From the NCBI RefSeq assembly GCF_000230895.2, contig NC_016604.1, positions 1,302,001 through 1,366,000 of the forward strand: DNA of 64,000 bases, written 5' to 3'. Each line of letters opens with the position of its first letter. Position 1 is the stretch's first letter. Below the pieces are notes generated by a model. The model did no database searches. It was given only the letters and a program-made list of their open reading frames with translations, and was not told the origin of the DNA. Shown one piece after another: positions 26,942-35,331 of the stretch. Source of the stretch: Mycolicibacterium rhodesiae NBB3 (GTDB taxonomy: Bacteria; Actinomycetota; Actinomycetes; Mycobacteriales; Mycobacteriaceae). Both the position numbers and the translations under genes were made by a program.

Positions 26942-27532
26942 TTGACCGCAGCAGATGTCGGGGTGTTGCTGTCGGACGGCAGGCGGATGCCACGAGCCCT
27001 GCGTGGGCTGAACAAGATCACCGCGGATGCGGTCACCGACTGCCGCCGTGTCGTCGTGGTGGGTTCGCCTGCCGATCTGGCGGCCGTGCTGACCAGGCTG
27101 CTGCGTGCCGACCGGCTGAACGTGGAGGTCGCGCACGTGCGCTGGCCGTGGCACGCCCGCCGGGCTCGTAGCGGCACCGCCGCCCGGATTCCGCTGATCA
27201 GAGACGAAACCGGCCAGGTGATCACGAAGGCGGCCTACTGGCTGCCGCCGGACGACGGCACCACGACGATCCGCGGCGAGGCGACCGTTGACGACGTGCT
27301 GCTGTTCAGCGGCGACATCGCCGGTGTGCGAATCGAGCCGATCGCGACCATGCCGGGTCTGCGTGCCGCCGCCTTGTCCTCACGCATGCGTCCGAAGCGC
27401 TGGGTGGCGGGGCGGGCCGCGCAGCTCGGCGCCCAGGCCGCGCTGGTCGTCCGGGACGGAGTACGTGCGCAGCGGCCGGTGCGCCGGTCGGCGTTCTATC
27501 GACACACACAGGGCTGGCTGCAGGTTAGGTAG
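26942..27532 (+). CDS. conserved mycobacterial protein (Rv0358-like)
   Basis: About 196 residues from a TTG at 26942 that follows GAGGAG by a normal spacing; an ATG at 26891 would add 17 residues. The protein contains VVVVGSPADLAAVLTRLLRADRLNVEVAHVRW and LLFSGDIAGVRIEPIATMPGLRA, with a basic C-terminus. The central part resembles diacylglycerol-kinase/NAD-kinase-like or accessory folds only loosely, and I do not assign a function. It is divergent from purA and precedes the M50 protease by nine bases, the order seen in M. tuberculosis Rv0357c-Rv0359. Confidence 0.75.
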   Translation: MTAADVGVLLSDGRRMPRALRGLNKITADAVTDCRRVVVVGSPADLAAVLTRLLRADRLNVEVAHVRWPWHARRARSGTAARIPLIRDETGQVITKAAYWLPPDDGTTTIRGEATVDDVLLFSGDIAGVRIEPIATMPGLRAAALSSRMRPKRWVAGRAAQLGAQAALVVRDGVRAQRPVRRSAFYRHTQGWLQVR

Positions 27533-27541
27533 CGTCAAACC

Positions 27542-28330
27542 GTGAACGTCCGTCCGCTGCACCCGCAGGCCTCGGTGCGTCCCAGCCCGATCTTTCTGGC
27601 GATCGTCGCGCTGACCGCCGTCGGCGGCGCCCTCGCCTGGATGTCGGCAGCCGAGTTTCGCGCGCCCCTGGCCTACGCGGGTGTGTTCGTCTTCGTGATC
27701 GCCGGCTGGATCGTGTCCCTGTGCCTGCACGAGTTCGGACACGCATTCACCGCATGGCGGTACGGCGACCACGACATCGCGGTCCGCGGCTACCTCACTC
27801 TCAACCCCTTCAAATACAGCAATCCGCTGCTGTCGCTGGGGTTGCCCGTGCTGATCACCCTGCTCGGCGGTATCGGCCTGCCCGGCGGCGCGGTGTGGGT
27901 ACGCACGTCGTGGATGACCAACCGGCAGCGGACGATCGTCAGCCTTGCCGGGCCCTTCATGAACGTGGCCCTCGCGATCATCCTGCTGGTGCTGACCAGG
28001 CTGTTCTACGACCCCGCGCACCTGGTGTTCTGGGCCGGGGTCGCGTTCCTGGGCTTTTTGCAGATCACCGGCGCGGTGCTCAACCTGCTGCCGATTCCCG
28101 GGCTCGACGGTTACGGGGCGCTGGAACCGCATCTGAGCCCCGAAACCCAACGCGCTCTGGAACCGGCCAAGCAGTGGGCGTTCTTCATCTTCCTGCTTTT
28201 GTTGATCGCGACGCCGCTCAACCAGTACTTCTTCGCGATGGTGGGCTGGTTCTTCGACTTGTCCGGGGTGAACCCCGGGCTGATCGGCGCCGGCTTCAAC
28301 CTGACGCGCTTCTGGTCCGCCTGGTTCTGA
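27542..28330 (+). CDS. M50-family site-2-protease-like metallopeptidase (Rv0359-like)
   Basis: A 262-residue integral membrane protein with the zinc motif LCLHEFGHAFTAWRYG (HExxH) in an early helix and the second metal ligand in NLLPIPGLDGYGAL. No PDZ domain is present. It should cleave substrates within or near the membrane. The start is a GTG at 27542; TAGCGT with six bases before this GTG suggests an additional leaderless promoter besides read-through from the preceding gene. The natural substrate is unknown. Confidence 0.88.
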   Translation: MNVRPLHPQASVRPSPIFLAIVALTAVGGALAWMSAAEFRAPLAYAGVFVFVIAGWIVSLCLHEFGHAFTAWRYGDHDIAVRGYLTLNPFKYSNPLLSLGLPVLITLLGGIGLPGGAVWVRTSWMTNRQRTIVSLAGPFMNVALAIILLVLTRLFYDPAHLVFWAGVAFLGFLQITGAVLNLLPIPGLDGYGALEPHLSPETQRALEPAKQWAFFIFLLLLIATPLNQYFFAMVGWFFDLSGVNPGLIGAGFNLTRFWSAWF

Positions 28331-28333
28331 GCC

Positions 28334-28363
28334 TTGCGACATATGCGTGTTTACGCATATATT
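28334..28363 (+). promoter_or_regulatory. CDF exporter promoter with embedded metal-sensor-type operator
   Basis: TTGCGA (28334-28339), 18 bases, TATATT (28358-28363) and seven bases precede the ATG at 28371. The spacer is filled by a perfect dyad, ATATGCGT-GTTT-ACGCATAT, at 28341-28360. AT-rich dyads of this kind are bound by ArsR/SmtB metal sensors in mycobacteria (NmtR and KmtR type). A sensor bound here would block RNA polymerase; metal would relieve it. Confidence 0.75.
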
Positions 28364-28370
28364 GCCCGCT

Positions 28371-29264
28371 ATGGGTGCTGGTCACGATCACGGCTCGAAG
28401 GACGCCCGGGTCAGTCGGATGCTCATCGCCGCGGCGATCCTGACGACGTTCTTCGTGATCGAGTTGGTGACCGCGCTGTGGATCAACTCGATCGCGCTGC
28501 TGGCCGACGCCGGCCACATGCTGACCGACCTCGTCGCAATGTTCATGGGGCTGACCGCGGTGCTGCTCGCCAAGCACGGCAGCGCGTCACCGGCCCGCAC
28601 CTACGGATGGCACCGGGCCGAGGTGTTCACCGCCGTCGCCAACGCGGTGCTGCTGCTCGGGGTTGCGGTGTTCATCCTGTACGAGGCCTTCGAACGACTG
28701 GGGGACGCACCGGAGATCCCCGGTGTGCCGATGATCGTGGTGGCTCTGGCAGGCCTGGTCGCCAACGCCGCGGTGGTGTTGCTCTTGCGGTCGCACTCCG
28801 AGAGCAGTCTCGCCGTCAAGGGCGCCTACATGGAGGTCGTCGCGGACACGGTCGGCAGCATCGGCGTGTTGATCGCGGGTGTGGTCACCGTGACGACCCG
28901 GTGGCCCTATGCCGACGTGGTGGTCGCCGTGTTCGTCGCCCTATGGGTGCTGCCGCGCGCCATCGCCCTGGCCCGCGCGGCCCTGCGGATCCTGTCGGAA
29001 ACCTCCCCCGCGCACATCGACGTCGAGGAACTGAGGGACGCGCTGTGTGCCGTTGACGGCGTGACCGAAGTCCACGACCTGCACGTGTGGACGCTGGTGC
29101 CGGGCAAGGACATGGTGACCGCGCATCTGACCAGCGCGCGGGACGCGGCACTGGTTCTCGAGGACGCGCGAGCGGTGCTGTCTGCACGCGGACTCGACCA
29201 CGCCACGGTCCAGGTGGAAGGGCCGGAAGGGGCCGCCGACTGCAAATGTGAAGCGGAGTCGTGA
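28371..29264 (+). CDS. cation diffusion facilitator (zinc-type metal exporter)
   Basis: The ATG at 28371 gives 297 residues starting MGAGHDHG, a His-bearing tail usual for these exporters; an upstream in-frame start at 28347 lies inside the promoter and is rejected. Six TM helices follow. The metal-site residues lie in SIALLADAGHMLTDLVA (DxxHMxxD class) and GAYMEVVADTVGS, with a cytosolic C-terminal domain containing VTEVHDLHVWTLVPG. This CzcD-like group exports Zn2+ (also Co2+ or Cd2+) in exchange for protons. The promoter carries its own operator. Confidence 0.92.
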   Translation: MGAGHDHGSKDARVSRMLIAAAILTTFFVIELVTALWINSIALLADAGHMLTDLVAMFMGLTAVLLAKHGSASPARTYGWHRAEVFTAVANAVLLLGVAVFILYEAFERLGDAPEIPGVPMIVVALAGLVANAAVVLLLRSHSESSLAVKGAYMEVVADTVGSIGVLIAGVVTVTTRWPYADVVVAVFVALWVLPRAIALARAALRILSETSPAHIDVEELRDALCAVDGVTEVHDLHVWTLVPGKDMVTAHLTSARDAALVLEDARAVLSARGLDHATVQVEGPEGAADCKCEAES

Positions 29265-29304
29265 CGGCCGGTCAGCGGCCGATGAGCGCTTGCGCGAAGA
29301 GCGA

Positions 29305-29721
29305 CTAGCCCAGCCCGAGTGCGGGTCGCGCCGCGGGGTCACAGTCGTCGAGCAGATCCACGCACCGCTGATACTCGTCGGTCTCACCGATCTGATCGGC
29401 CGCCCGCGCCAGTGCCGCCACGCAGCGCAGGAACCCGCGGTTGGCCTCATGTCCGTAGGGGACCGGACCGAAGCCCTTCCACCCGTTGCGGCGCAGCTGA
29501 TCGAGTCCGCGGTGGTAGCCCGTTCGGGCGTAGGCGTAGGCGGTGATGGCCTTGTCGTCGGCGAGCGCATCCTCCGCGAGCACGGCCCACGCGATCGACG
29601 CTGACGGATGTGCCGCCGCCACGATCGCCGGATTCTCGTCGGCGGCCAGTTCGGCCTCGGCCGCCGGGTCGCCTGGAAGCAGCACTGGATCCGGTCCGAG
29701 AAGGTCACCCATCCGCGTCAT
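29305..29721 (-). CDS. DUF3151 family protein (Rv0360c-like)
   Basis: A 138-residue helical, soluble protein: LLPGDPAAEAELAADENPAIVAAAHPSAS, AWAVLAEDAL, RTGYHRGLDQLRRNGWKGFGPVPYGHEANRGFLRC. These blocks define DUF3151, an actinobacterial family of unknown function. It is convergent with the CDF gene (40-base gap) and divergent from the membrane protein at 29813. The order matches M. tuberculosis Rv0360c-Rv0361. Confidence 0.85.
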   Translation of the reverse strand: MTRMGDLLGPDPVLLPGDPAAEAELAADENPAIVAAAHPSASIAWAVLAEDALADDKAITAYAYARTGYHRGLDQLRRNGWKGFGPVPYGHEANRGFLRCVAALARAADQIGETDEYQRCVDLLDDCDPAARPALGLG

Positions 29722-29812
29722 GGCCCCATTGTGCCGTGCGGCTCACGGCGACCGGCTCCCCGGATGGTTAAGCTTTGCGGCCGAAGCGTTGTAACGGAGG
29801 ACTGCAGCAGCC

Positions 29813-30544
29813 ATGTCGAATCCACAGGGGCCCGATCAGCCGGATGACGTCGCCGATGACGCGACCGACACCGCCGAAGGTGAGCCCGCCACCGAGGTGA
29901 TCTCCACCGAATCGGCCCAGGAGCCCGAACGCCGGTTCACGGCTCCGTCCGGATTCGACGCCGGATCGACGACGCGGATCAACACCCCGTCCGAGCCGGT
30001 CACCGAGGTCATGGAGACGGCCGCCGCGCCAGCCGTGAAACCCGTTCCACCACAAGTCATTCCACCCCGCGGCGACGCGCCCAAGGCTGTCTCGACGAAA
30101 CGACGTAGCTGGGGATGGGTGATCGCGCTCATCCTGGTGATCGCGGCACTGGTGGCGGTCGCGGTGCTCGGCACTCTGTTGCTCACTCGCGACTCCGAAC
30201 CGCAGGCCTCCCAGGAGGACCACGTCCGCAAGACCATCGAGAACTACGACGCCGCGATCGCCAAGGGCGACCTGGCCACACTGCGCGGCATCACCTGTGG
30301 CAAGGCGCGCGACGACTACGTCGCCTACAACGACAAGGTGTGGAGCGACACCCATGCCCGGGTGGCCGCCGCCAAGCGGTACCCTGTGATCGCCAGTATC
30401 GACCAGGTGGTCGTCAACGGCGATCATGCCGAGGCCAACGTCACGACCTTCATGGCGTATGCCCCGCAGACCAGGTCGACGCGGAGCCTGGACCTGGAGT
30501 TCCGCGACGACCAGTGGAAGATCTGTCAGGCGCCCGACAGTTAG
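29813..30544 (+). CDS. membrane-anchored NTF2/DUF4878-like protein (Rv0361-like)
   Basis: A 243-residue protein. The first 95 residues are acidic and Pro/Ala-rich, probably disordered and cytosolic. One TM helix follows at about 100-125 (WVIALILVIAALVAVAVLGTLLL). The extracytoplasmic domain of about 110 residues includes VRKTIENYDAAIAKGDLATLRGITCG, two Cys that may pair, and a final strand DLEFRDDQWKICQ. It has the same architecture as the protein at 15833-16285. The function is unknown. It ends 26 bases before the convergent fba stop. The mgtE gene that follows Rv0361 in M. tuberculosis is absent here. Confidence 0.8.
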   Translation: MSNPQGPDQPDDVADDATDTAEGEPATEVISTESAQEPERRFTAPSGFDAGSTTRINTPSEPVTEVMETAAAPAVKPVPPQVIPPRGDAPKAVSTKRRSWGWVIALILVIAALVAVAVLGTLLLTRDSEPQASQEDHVRKTIENYDAAIAKGDLATLRGITCGKARDDYVAYNDKVWSDTHARVAAAKRYPVIASIDQVVVNGDHAEANVTTFMAYAPQTRSTRSLDLEFRDDQWKICQAPDS

Positions 30545-30570
30545 CCGGCGCCTGTGGCTGAATTGCCGGC

Positions 30571-31608
30571 TCAGCCGGCAGTCACCGACCGGCCTGCGCT
30601 GTGCAGGTCCCGGCACGCCTCGATGACGCGCTCGGTCATCGACGCCTCCGCCTTCTTCAGATAGCTGCGCGGGTCATAGGCCTTCTTGTTGCCGACTTCG
30701 CCGTCGACCTTGAGCACACCGTCGTAGTTGCTGAACATGTGCGCCGCGACAGGACGGGTGAAGGCGTACTGCGTGTCGGTGTCGACATTCATCTTCACCA
30801 CCCCATAGCGCAGCGAGTCCTCGATCTCGGACTTCAGCGAGCCGGACCCGCCGTGGAAGACGAAGTCGAAAGGCTTTGCATCGCTGGCCAATCCGAGTTT
30901 GGCGGCAGCGACCTTCTGGCCCTGGTCGAGGATGTCGGGACGCAGCTTGACGTTGCCCGGCTTGTAGACACCGTGCACATTGCCGAACGTCGCGGCCAGC
31001 AGGTACTTGCCGTGCTCGCCCGCCCCCAGCGCCTCGATGGTCTTCTCGAAATCGTCGGAGGTCGTGTAGAGCTTGTCGTTGATCTCGGCCTCGACGCCGT
31101 CCTCCTCGCCGCCGACCACACCGATCTCGATCTCGAGGATGATCTTGGCGGCCGCCGCCGCCTTGAGCAGTTCACGGGCGATGTCGAGGTTCTCGTCGAT
31201 CGGCACCGCAGAGCCGTCCCACATGTGCGACTGGAACAGCGGGTTGCCCCCACCGGCCACCCGCTGCGCGGAGATCGCCAGCAGCGGCCTGACGTAGGTG
31301 TCCAGCTTGTCCTTCGGACAGTGGTCGGTGTGCAGCGCCACGGTGATCGGGTACTTCTCGGCGATGATGTGGGTGAACTCCGCAAGGGCGACGGCGCCGG
31401 TCACCATGTCCTTGACGCCGAGTCCGGAGGCGAATTCGGCACCGCCCGTCGAGAACTGGATGATGCCGTCGCTACCCGCGTCGGCGAAACCCTTGATGGC
31501 GGCGTTGACGGACTCCGAACCCACGCAGTTGATGGCGGGGAACGCGAACGAATGTTCCTTGGCCCGGCCCAGCATCTCTGCGTAGACCTCGGGCGTTGCG
31601 ATAGGCAT
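30571..31608 (-). CDS. fba: class II fructose-bisphosphate aldolase
   Basis: A 345-residue protein matching M. tuberculosis Fba (Rv0363c). Zinc and substrate motifs are VALHTDHCPKDKLDTYV, ILEIEIGVVGGEEDGVE, AATFGNVHGVYKPG and DFVFHGGSGS. It splits fructose-1,6-bisphosphate into dihydroxyacetone phosphate and glyceraldehyde-3-phosphate, and works in reverse for gluconeogenesis. The ATG at 31608 is preceded by an AGAGGAAC ribosome site. It is divergent from the DedA gene, as in M. tuberculosis. Confidence 0.98.
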   Translation of the reverse strand: MPIATPEVYAEMLGRAKEHSFAFPAINCVGSESVNAAIKGFADAGSDGIIQFSTGGAEFASGLGVKDMVTGAVALAEFTHIIAEKYPITVALHTDHCPKDKLDTYVRPLLAISAQRVAGGGNPLFQSHMWDGSAVPIDENLDIARELLKAAAAAKIILEIEIGVVGGEEDGVEAEINDKLYTTSDDFEKTIEALGAGEHGKYLLAATFGNVHGVYKPGNVKLRPDILDQGQKVAAAKLGLASDAKPFDFVFHGGSGSLKSEIEDSLRYGVVKMNVDTDTQYAFTRPVAAHMFSNYDGVLKVDGEVGNKKAYDPRSYLKKAEASMTERVIEACRDLHSAGRSVTAG

Positions 31609-31703
31609 GTGCGTTCCTCTCTGGGATGCGTATTGCTGCGATTCTCTCAGGGACGCCGCTGAAGTTCGAGGGCACGCAGGCTCGACCGGTATCTTGGGGC
31701 CTT

Positions 31704-32402
31704 GTGACGACCTCCGCCCTGGCGGCTGCCAATCAGCTGGCGCTCATGCCGGATTTCCTCGACCCCATGACACTGCTCGGGTATTTCGGCACCTGGGCGC
31801 TGGTGGGCCTGCTGGTGGTGATCTTCGTCGAGTCGGGAGTGCTGTTCCCGGTCCTGCCCGGTGACTCGCTCCTGTTCGTGGCGGGCATGCTCGCCGCGGG
31901 CACCCAGCGGCTGGCCGCCGACGGCGGCGAGACGATCAACTTTCAACTCTGGCAGCTGCTGGTGTTCATCCCCATCGCCGCGATTCTCGGCGGACAGGTC
32001 GGCTACTGGATCGGTCGCAATCTCGGGACCGCGATGTTCAAGCCCAACGCCAGGATCCTCAAGCAGAAGTATCTCGACGAAGCGCACGCCTTCTTCGAGC
32101 AGCGCGGCCCGTTCGCCATCGTCGTCGCGCGGTTCGTGCCGATCGTCCGCACGCTTGCGCCGCTCACCGCGGGCGCCGCGAAGATGAACTACGCGGCGTT
32201 CACGTTCTTCAACGTTCTGGGCGCCGTGGTGTGGGGCGTCGGGCTGACGCTGCTCGGGTACTGGCTCGGACGATTCCAGATCATCCAGGACCTCCTCGAA
32301 CCGATCGTCATCGCGATCGTGGTCGTGTCCGTGCTGCCGATGTTCATCGAGTGGTACCGGCGACGGAAGGCGGCCAAGCGGGAAGCGGGCGAAACCGCCT
32401 AG
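31704..32402 (+). CDS. DedA family membrane protein (Rv0364-like)
   Basis: A GTG at 31704 gives 232 residues starting MTTSALAAANQLALMPDFLDP. A TATCTT box ends eight bases before it, supporting this start over an ATG at 31626. Family landmarks are FVESGVLFPVLPGDSLLFVAGMLA and FFEQRGPFAIVVARFVPIVRTLAPLTAG, with the conserved Glu and Arg of the re-entrant helices. DedA/VTT proteins flip phospholipids or polyprenyl phosphates across the membrane. The stop shares CTAG with the convergent nhaA gene. Confidence 0.9.
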   Translation: MTTSALAAANQLALMPDFLDPMTLLGYFGTWALVGLLVVIFVESGVLFPVLPGDSLLFVAGMLAAGTQRLAADGGETINFQLWQLLVFIPIAAILGGQVGYWIGRNLGTAMFKPNARILKQKYLDEAHAFFEQRGPFAIVVARFVPIVRTLAPLTAGAAKMNYAAFTFFNVLGAVVWGVGLTLLGYWLGRFQIIQDLLEPIVIAIVVVSVLPMFIEWYRRRKAAKREAGETA

Positions 32403-34195
32403 GACCGGCCTTCCTCGAGCGCGCGGATCAGACTGGCCGAATCCCAAGGTCCCTTGTGCCGCTTGCCGTTGACGAAGAACGTCGGCGTCGAGTTGAGATC
32501 CATCGCCTCCGCGTCCTGAGCGTCGTCCTGAACGCGGTGCAGCACCTTCGACGGGTGCACGCGAACGTCCTGATCGAACTGCTCCAGATCCAGTCCGACG
32601 GTGTTGGCGTAGCGGTAGATGTCGGACCACTCCAGATCGTCCTGGTGCGCGAACAACTCCGCACCCATCTCGAAGTACTTGCCCTGGAGACCGGCGGCCT
32701 CGGCGGCGCGTGCCGCATCGAACGCGCGGGGATGCACGCGCTCCAACGGCAGGTGTCGCCACACGTAGCACAGGTCGTCGCCGAAATGCGTCCGTACTTC
32801 ATCGATTCCACCAGTGGCACGGCTGCAGAACGGACACTCGTAGTCTCCGTACTCGACCAGCGTCAGCGGAGCATCCGGATCACCTCTGATGTGATCGCGT
32901 TCGGCGTCGACGCGCCGGATCAGTTTGAGGCCGATCGGTTCGGGTGGACTCACCAGGTCGGTGATGCGGAAGATCGCCCAGCCGGCGACGAAGGCGATGA
33001 GCGACGCGGCGATGACGCCGATGCGCGCCTGGTCCTGTCGCGCAGGATCGTCGATCGCGATGTCGACGATGAAAAGCGAAATGGTGAAACCGATTCCGGA
33101 CAGCGCCGCGCCACCTGCGACTCGACGCAGCCGAAGTCCGGGCGCCAGCTGCCCGAGACCCGTGCGGCTCATGAACCACGTCGCACCGGTGATTCCGATG
33201 AACTTGCCGAGAACGAGCCCGGCGACGATGCCCCACGTCAACGGCGACCGCGCCGCGGCGGCCAGGCTCGCCGAGTCGAGGCGAACCCCTGCGTTGACCA
33301 ATGCGAACAACGGCAGCACCAGGAACGAGACGTACGGCCCGACGTCGGTCTGCAACCGCTCGTTGATGGAGATCGACTGTCGCAGACGGCGAGTGGCCGT
33401 GCGGGCGTATTGCGAGTTGGGCGACTGGCGGAACGCCCTGATCACCTCGACGGCATCTTCGACCTGGCTGCGCACGGGAGCGAACACCGGAATGAGCAGT
33501 GCGAGCGCGACACCCGCGAGCGTCGGGTGGATACCGGCGAGATACAGCGCAATCCACAGCGCGAAGCCGAGGATCGCGTAGGACGGCCCACGCGCGGCGG
33601 GCAGGAAGCGCACCAGTGCTATCGCGATCAGCAGCAGGATCGACACCGCGAGCGGCACCGCCTGGATCGCGTCGGAATAGAACACCGCGATGACGATCAG
33701 CGCGCCGACGTCGTCCACGACAGCCAGGGTCAGCAGGAAGATGCGAAGACGCCCAGGGAATTTCGGCTTGATGATGGCGAGCGCGCCGACCAGGAAAGCG
33801 GTGTCGGTGGAGATCACCACGCCCCACGCAGCGACATTCTCACCCGACGGGTTCAACGCCAGGAAGATGACCGCGGGGACTGCGAGTCCAGCGATGGCGG
33901 CGACGACCGGCACCGCTGCTCTGGATCGATCGGTCAGCTCGCCGATCTTGAACTCCCGCGTCACTTCGAGCCCGACGATGAAGAAGAAGAACGTCATCAA
34001 CCCGTCGTTGATGAGATGTTTGACCGACATCTCGAAGTGACTGTCACCGAAAGCAACACCGACGTGTGTGTCCAGCAGGCCCCAATAGGTCTGCGCCCAT
34101 GGCGAATTCGCCCAAAGAATGGCGACGAGGGTGAATGCGAGCAGCAAGCCCGCCGCGGCGTTTTCCCCAGGTTTGAAACGTTTGGGTGACGTCAC
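32399..34195 (-). CDS. nhaA: NhaA Na+/H+ antiporter fused to a DsbA/thioredoxin-like domain
   Basis: A 598-residue fusion. Residues 1-415 form an NhaA-type antiporter: LINDGLMTFFFFIVGLE and LTLAVVDDVGAL (Asp161-Asp162 correspond to the ion-binding pair), with about twelve TM helices. Residues 435-598 form a DsbA-like thioredoxin fold with YGDYECPFCSRATGG (CPFC at about 454-457) and the cis-Pro region LNSTPTFFVNGKRH. NhaA swaps two protons for one Na+ per cycle. This fusion is known in actinobacteria; the thioredoxin domain may sense or maintain redox state. It overlaps the GH76 gene by four bases. Confidence 0.93.
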   Translation of the reverse strand: MTSPKRFKPGENAAAGLLLAFTLVAILWANSPWAQTYWGLLDTHVGVAFGDSHFEMSVKHLINDGLMTFFFFIVGLEVTREFKIGELTDRSRAAVPVVAAIAGLAVPAVIFLALNPSGENVAAWGVVISTDTAFLVGALAIIKPKFPGRLRIFLLTLAVVDDVGALIVIAVFYSDAIQAVPLAVSILLLIAIALVRFLPAARGPSYAILGFALWIALYLAGIHPTLAGVALALLIPVFAPVRSQVEDAVEVIRAFRQSPNSQYARTATRRLRQSISINERLQTDVGPYVSFLVLPLFALVNAGVRLDSASLAAAARSPLTWGIVAGLVLGKFIGITGATWFMSRTGLGQLAPGLRLRRVAGGAALSGIGFTISLFIVDIAIDDPARQDQARIGVIAASLIAFVAGWAIFRITDLVSPPEPIGLKLIRRVDAERDHIRGDPDAPLTLVEYGDYECPFCSRATGGIDEVRTHFGDDLCYVWRHLPLERVHPRAFDAARAAEAAGLQGKYFEMGAELFAHQDDLEWSDIYRYANTVGLDLEQFDQDVRVHPSKVLHRVQDDAQDAEAMDLNSTPTFFVNGKRHKGPWDSASLIRALEEGRS

Positions 34196-35316
34196 GTGTT
34201 GGATATGGTGTTAGATTCGCCGCTCGCGACGGTGTGCGCCGCTTCCAGCAGCATCCAGCCCGACAGCTGCACCGAGAGATCGCGTTCGGGAATCTCGGAG
34301 GCGTTGACCGCACCCTCGACGAACTCGGCCTGTTTGCCTGCCGCCGTGGGGATCTCGGCGGTGCGGTCCCAGAAGGCGGCGAACAGCGGCAGGTCCTCGA
34401 CCGTCTGCCGGTTCTCCCACACCGCCTCCGCGGAGGTGAGTACCAGCTTGCGGGCGGTGTCTCGAGCCGCTTCGTCGTCGGCGTCATTCTGCGGCAACGA
34501 GGTGGCCACCAGCGCCAGGTACCGCGCGAGGATGCCGTTGAACAGGCCGCCGTCGCCGCCGCCCGCGCCCTTGATGATGCCCTCGGGAGCCATGTGGTCG
34601 CGCACCGCGGCGACCAGGCGATGCACCCGCTTGGCGTGGTCGCCGTCCTCGGTGCGCGCTGCGAGTTCGGTCTCCAGGCCCAGCACGACGCCCTGGCAGT
34701 AGGTGTACTGCGCGCGGACCATCGAACCGGACTTGATCCCGTCGAACACCAGATGAGTCTCGGGGTCGATCAACGTTTCGTCGAGCCAGTCCGACATCTG
34801 CTGGGCCCGGCGCAACCGGTCGTGGCGAGCCAGGAAGATCGCCGCCGGACCGTTGGCAGGTGCGTTGAAGAACTGATCCTGCTTTCGCCACGGGATTCCG
34901 CCGCCGTCCTCGGGAACCCAGGCGTTGAGGAACTGCTCGGACAGCTTGTCGAGCGCTCTCGGCCGCGGGACGTCCGCCAACCGCCCCGCGCGTTCCAGGG
35001 AGATGGCCAGCCACGCCATGTCGTCGTAGTAGTCATTGGTCCACCGCAGGTTGTTGCGCAGCCGGTGTCCGCGAATCTGCCGGGCGATCTTGAGCTTCCG
35101 TTCGGGCTGGGGATCGCGCACCTGGGCGTCGACCAGGCAGTCCAGCAGGTGAGCCTGCCACCAGTAGTGCCAGGTGCCGAACTTCCGGTACTTGCGTGCG
35201 GCGGGCCACGCGACGACGCCCAGTTGTGTCCCCGGCACTCCCCAGAGTGTTTTCAGATGCCGCTTGGTGATCGCCGCCTCCGCGCTCCCCGCGCGATTGG
35301 CCCATAGCTGATCCAT
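34192..35316 (-). CDS. glycoside hydrolase family 76 protein (Rv0365c-like)
   Basis: A 374-residue protein with the (alpha/alpha)6 GH76 pattern. The catalytic pair appears as WTNDYYDDMAWLAIS (Asp98-Asp99), followed by GGGIPWRKQDQFFNAPANGPAA, TYCQGVVLGL and a GDGGLFNGILARYLA block. GH76 enzymes are endo-alpha-1,6-mannanases; in mycobacteria the likely target is a mannan-containing envelope glycan. No signal peptide is visible, so the protein may act in the cytosol or leave by an unusual route. The ATG after it in transcription order (nhaA) overlaps its stop by four bases. Confidence 0.85.
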   Translation of the reverse strand: MDQLWANRAGSAEAAITKRHLKTLWGVPGTQLGVVAWPAARKYRKFGTWHYWWQAHLLDCLVDAQVRDPQPERKLKIARQIRGHRLRNNLRWTNDYYDDMAWLAISLERAGRLADVPRPRALDKLSEQFLNAWVPEDGGGIPWRKQDQFFNAPANGPAAIFLARHDRLRRAQQMSDWLDETLIDPETHLVFDGIKSGSMVRAQYTYCQGVVLGLETELAARTEDGDHAKRVHRLVAAVRDHMAPEGIIKGAGGGDGGLFNGILARYLALVATSLPQNDADDEAARDTARKLVLTSAEAVWENRQTVEDLPLFAAFWDRTAEIPTAAGKQAEFVEGAVNASEIPERDLSVQLSGWMLLEAAHTVASGESNTISNT

Positions 35317-35331
35317 GGCATTGATCCTGCC

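Noticed and set aside
32231..34189. A 652-codon open frame antisense to nhaA
   Set aside because: Composition is low-complexity and charged, without membrane or catalytic motifs; nhaA on the other strand has full domain support.
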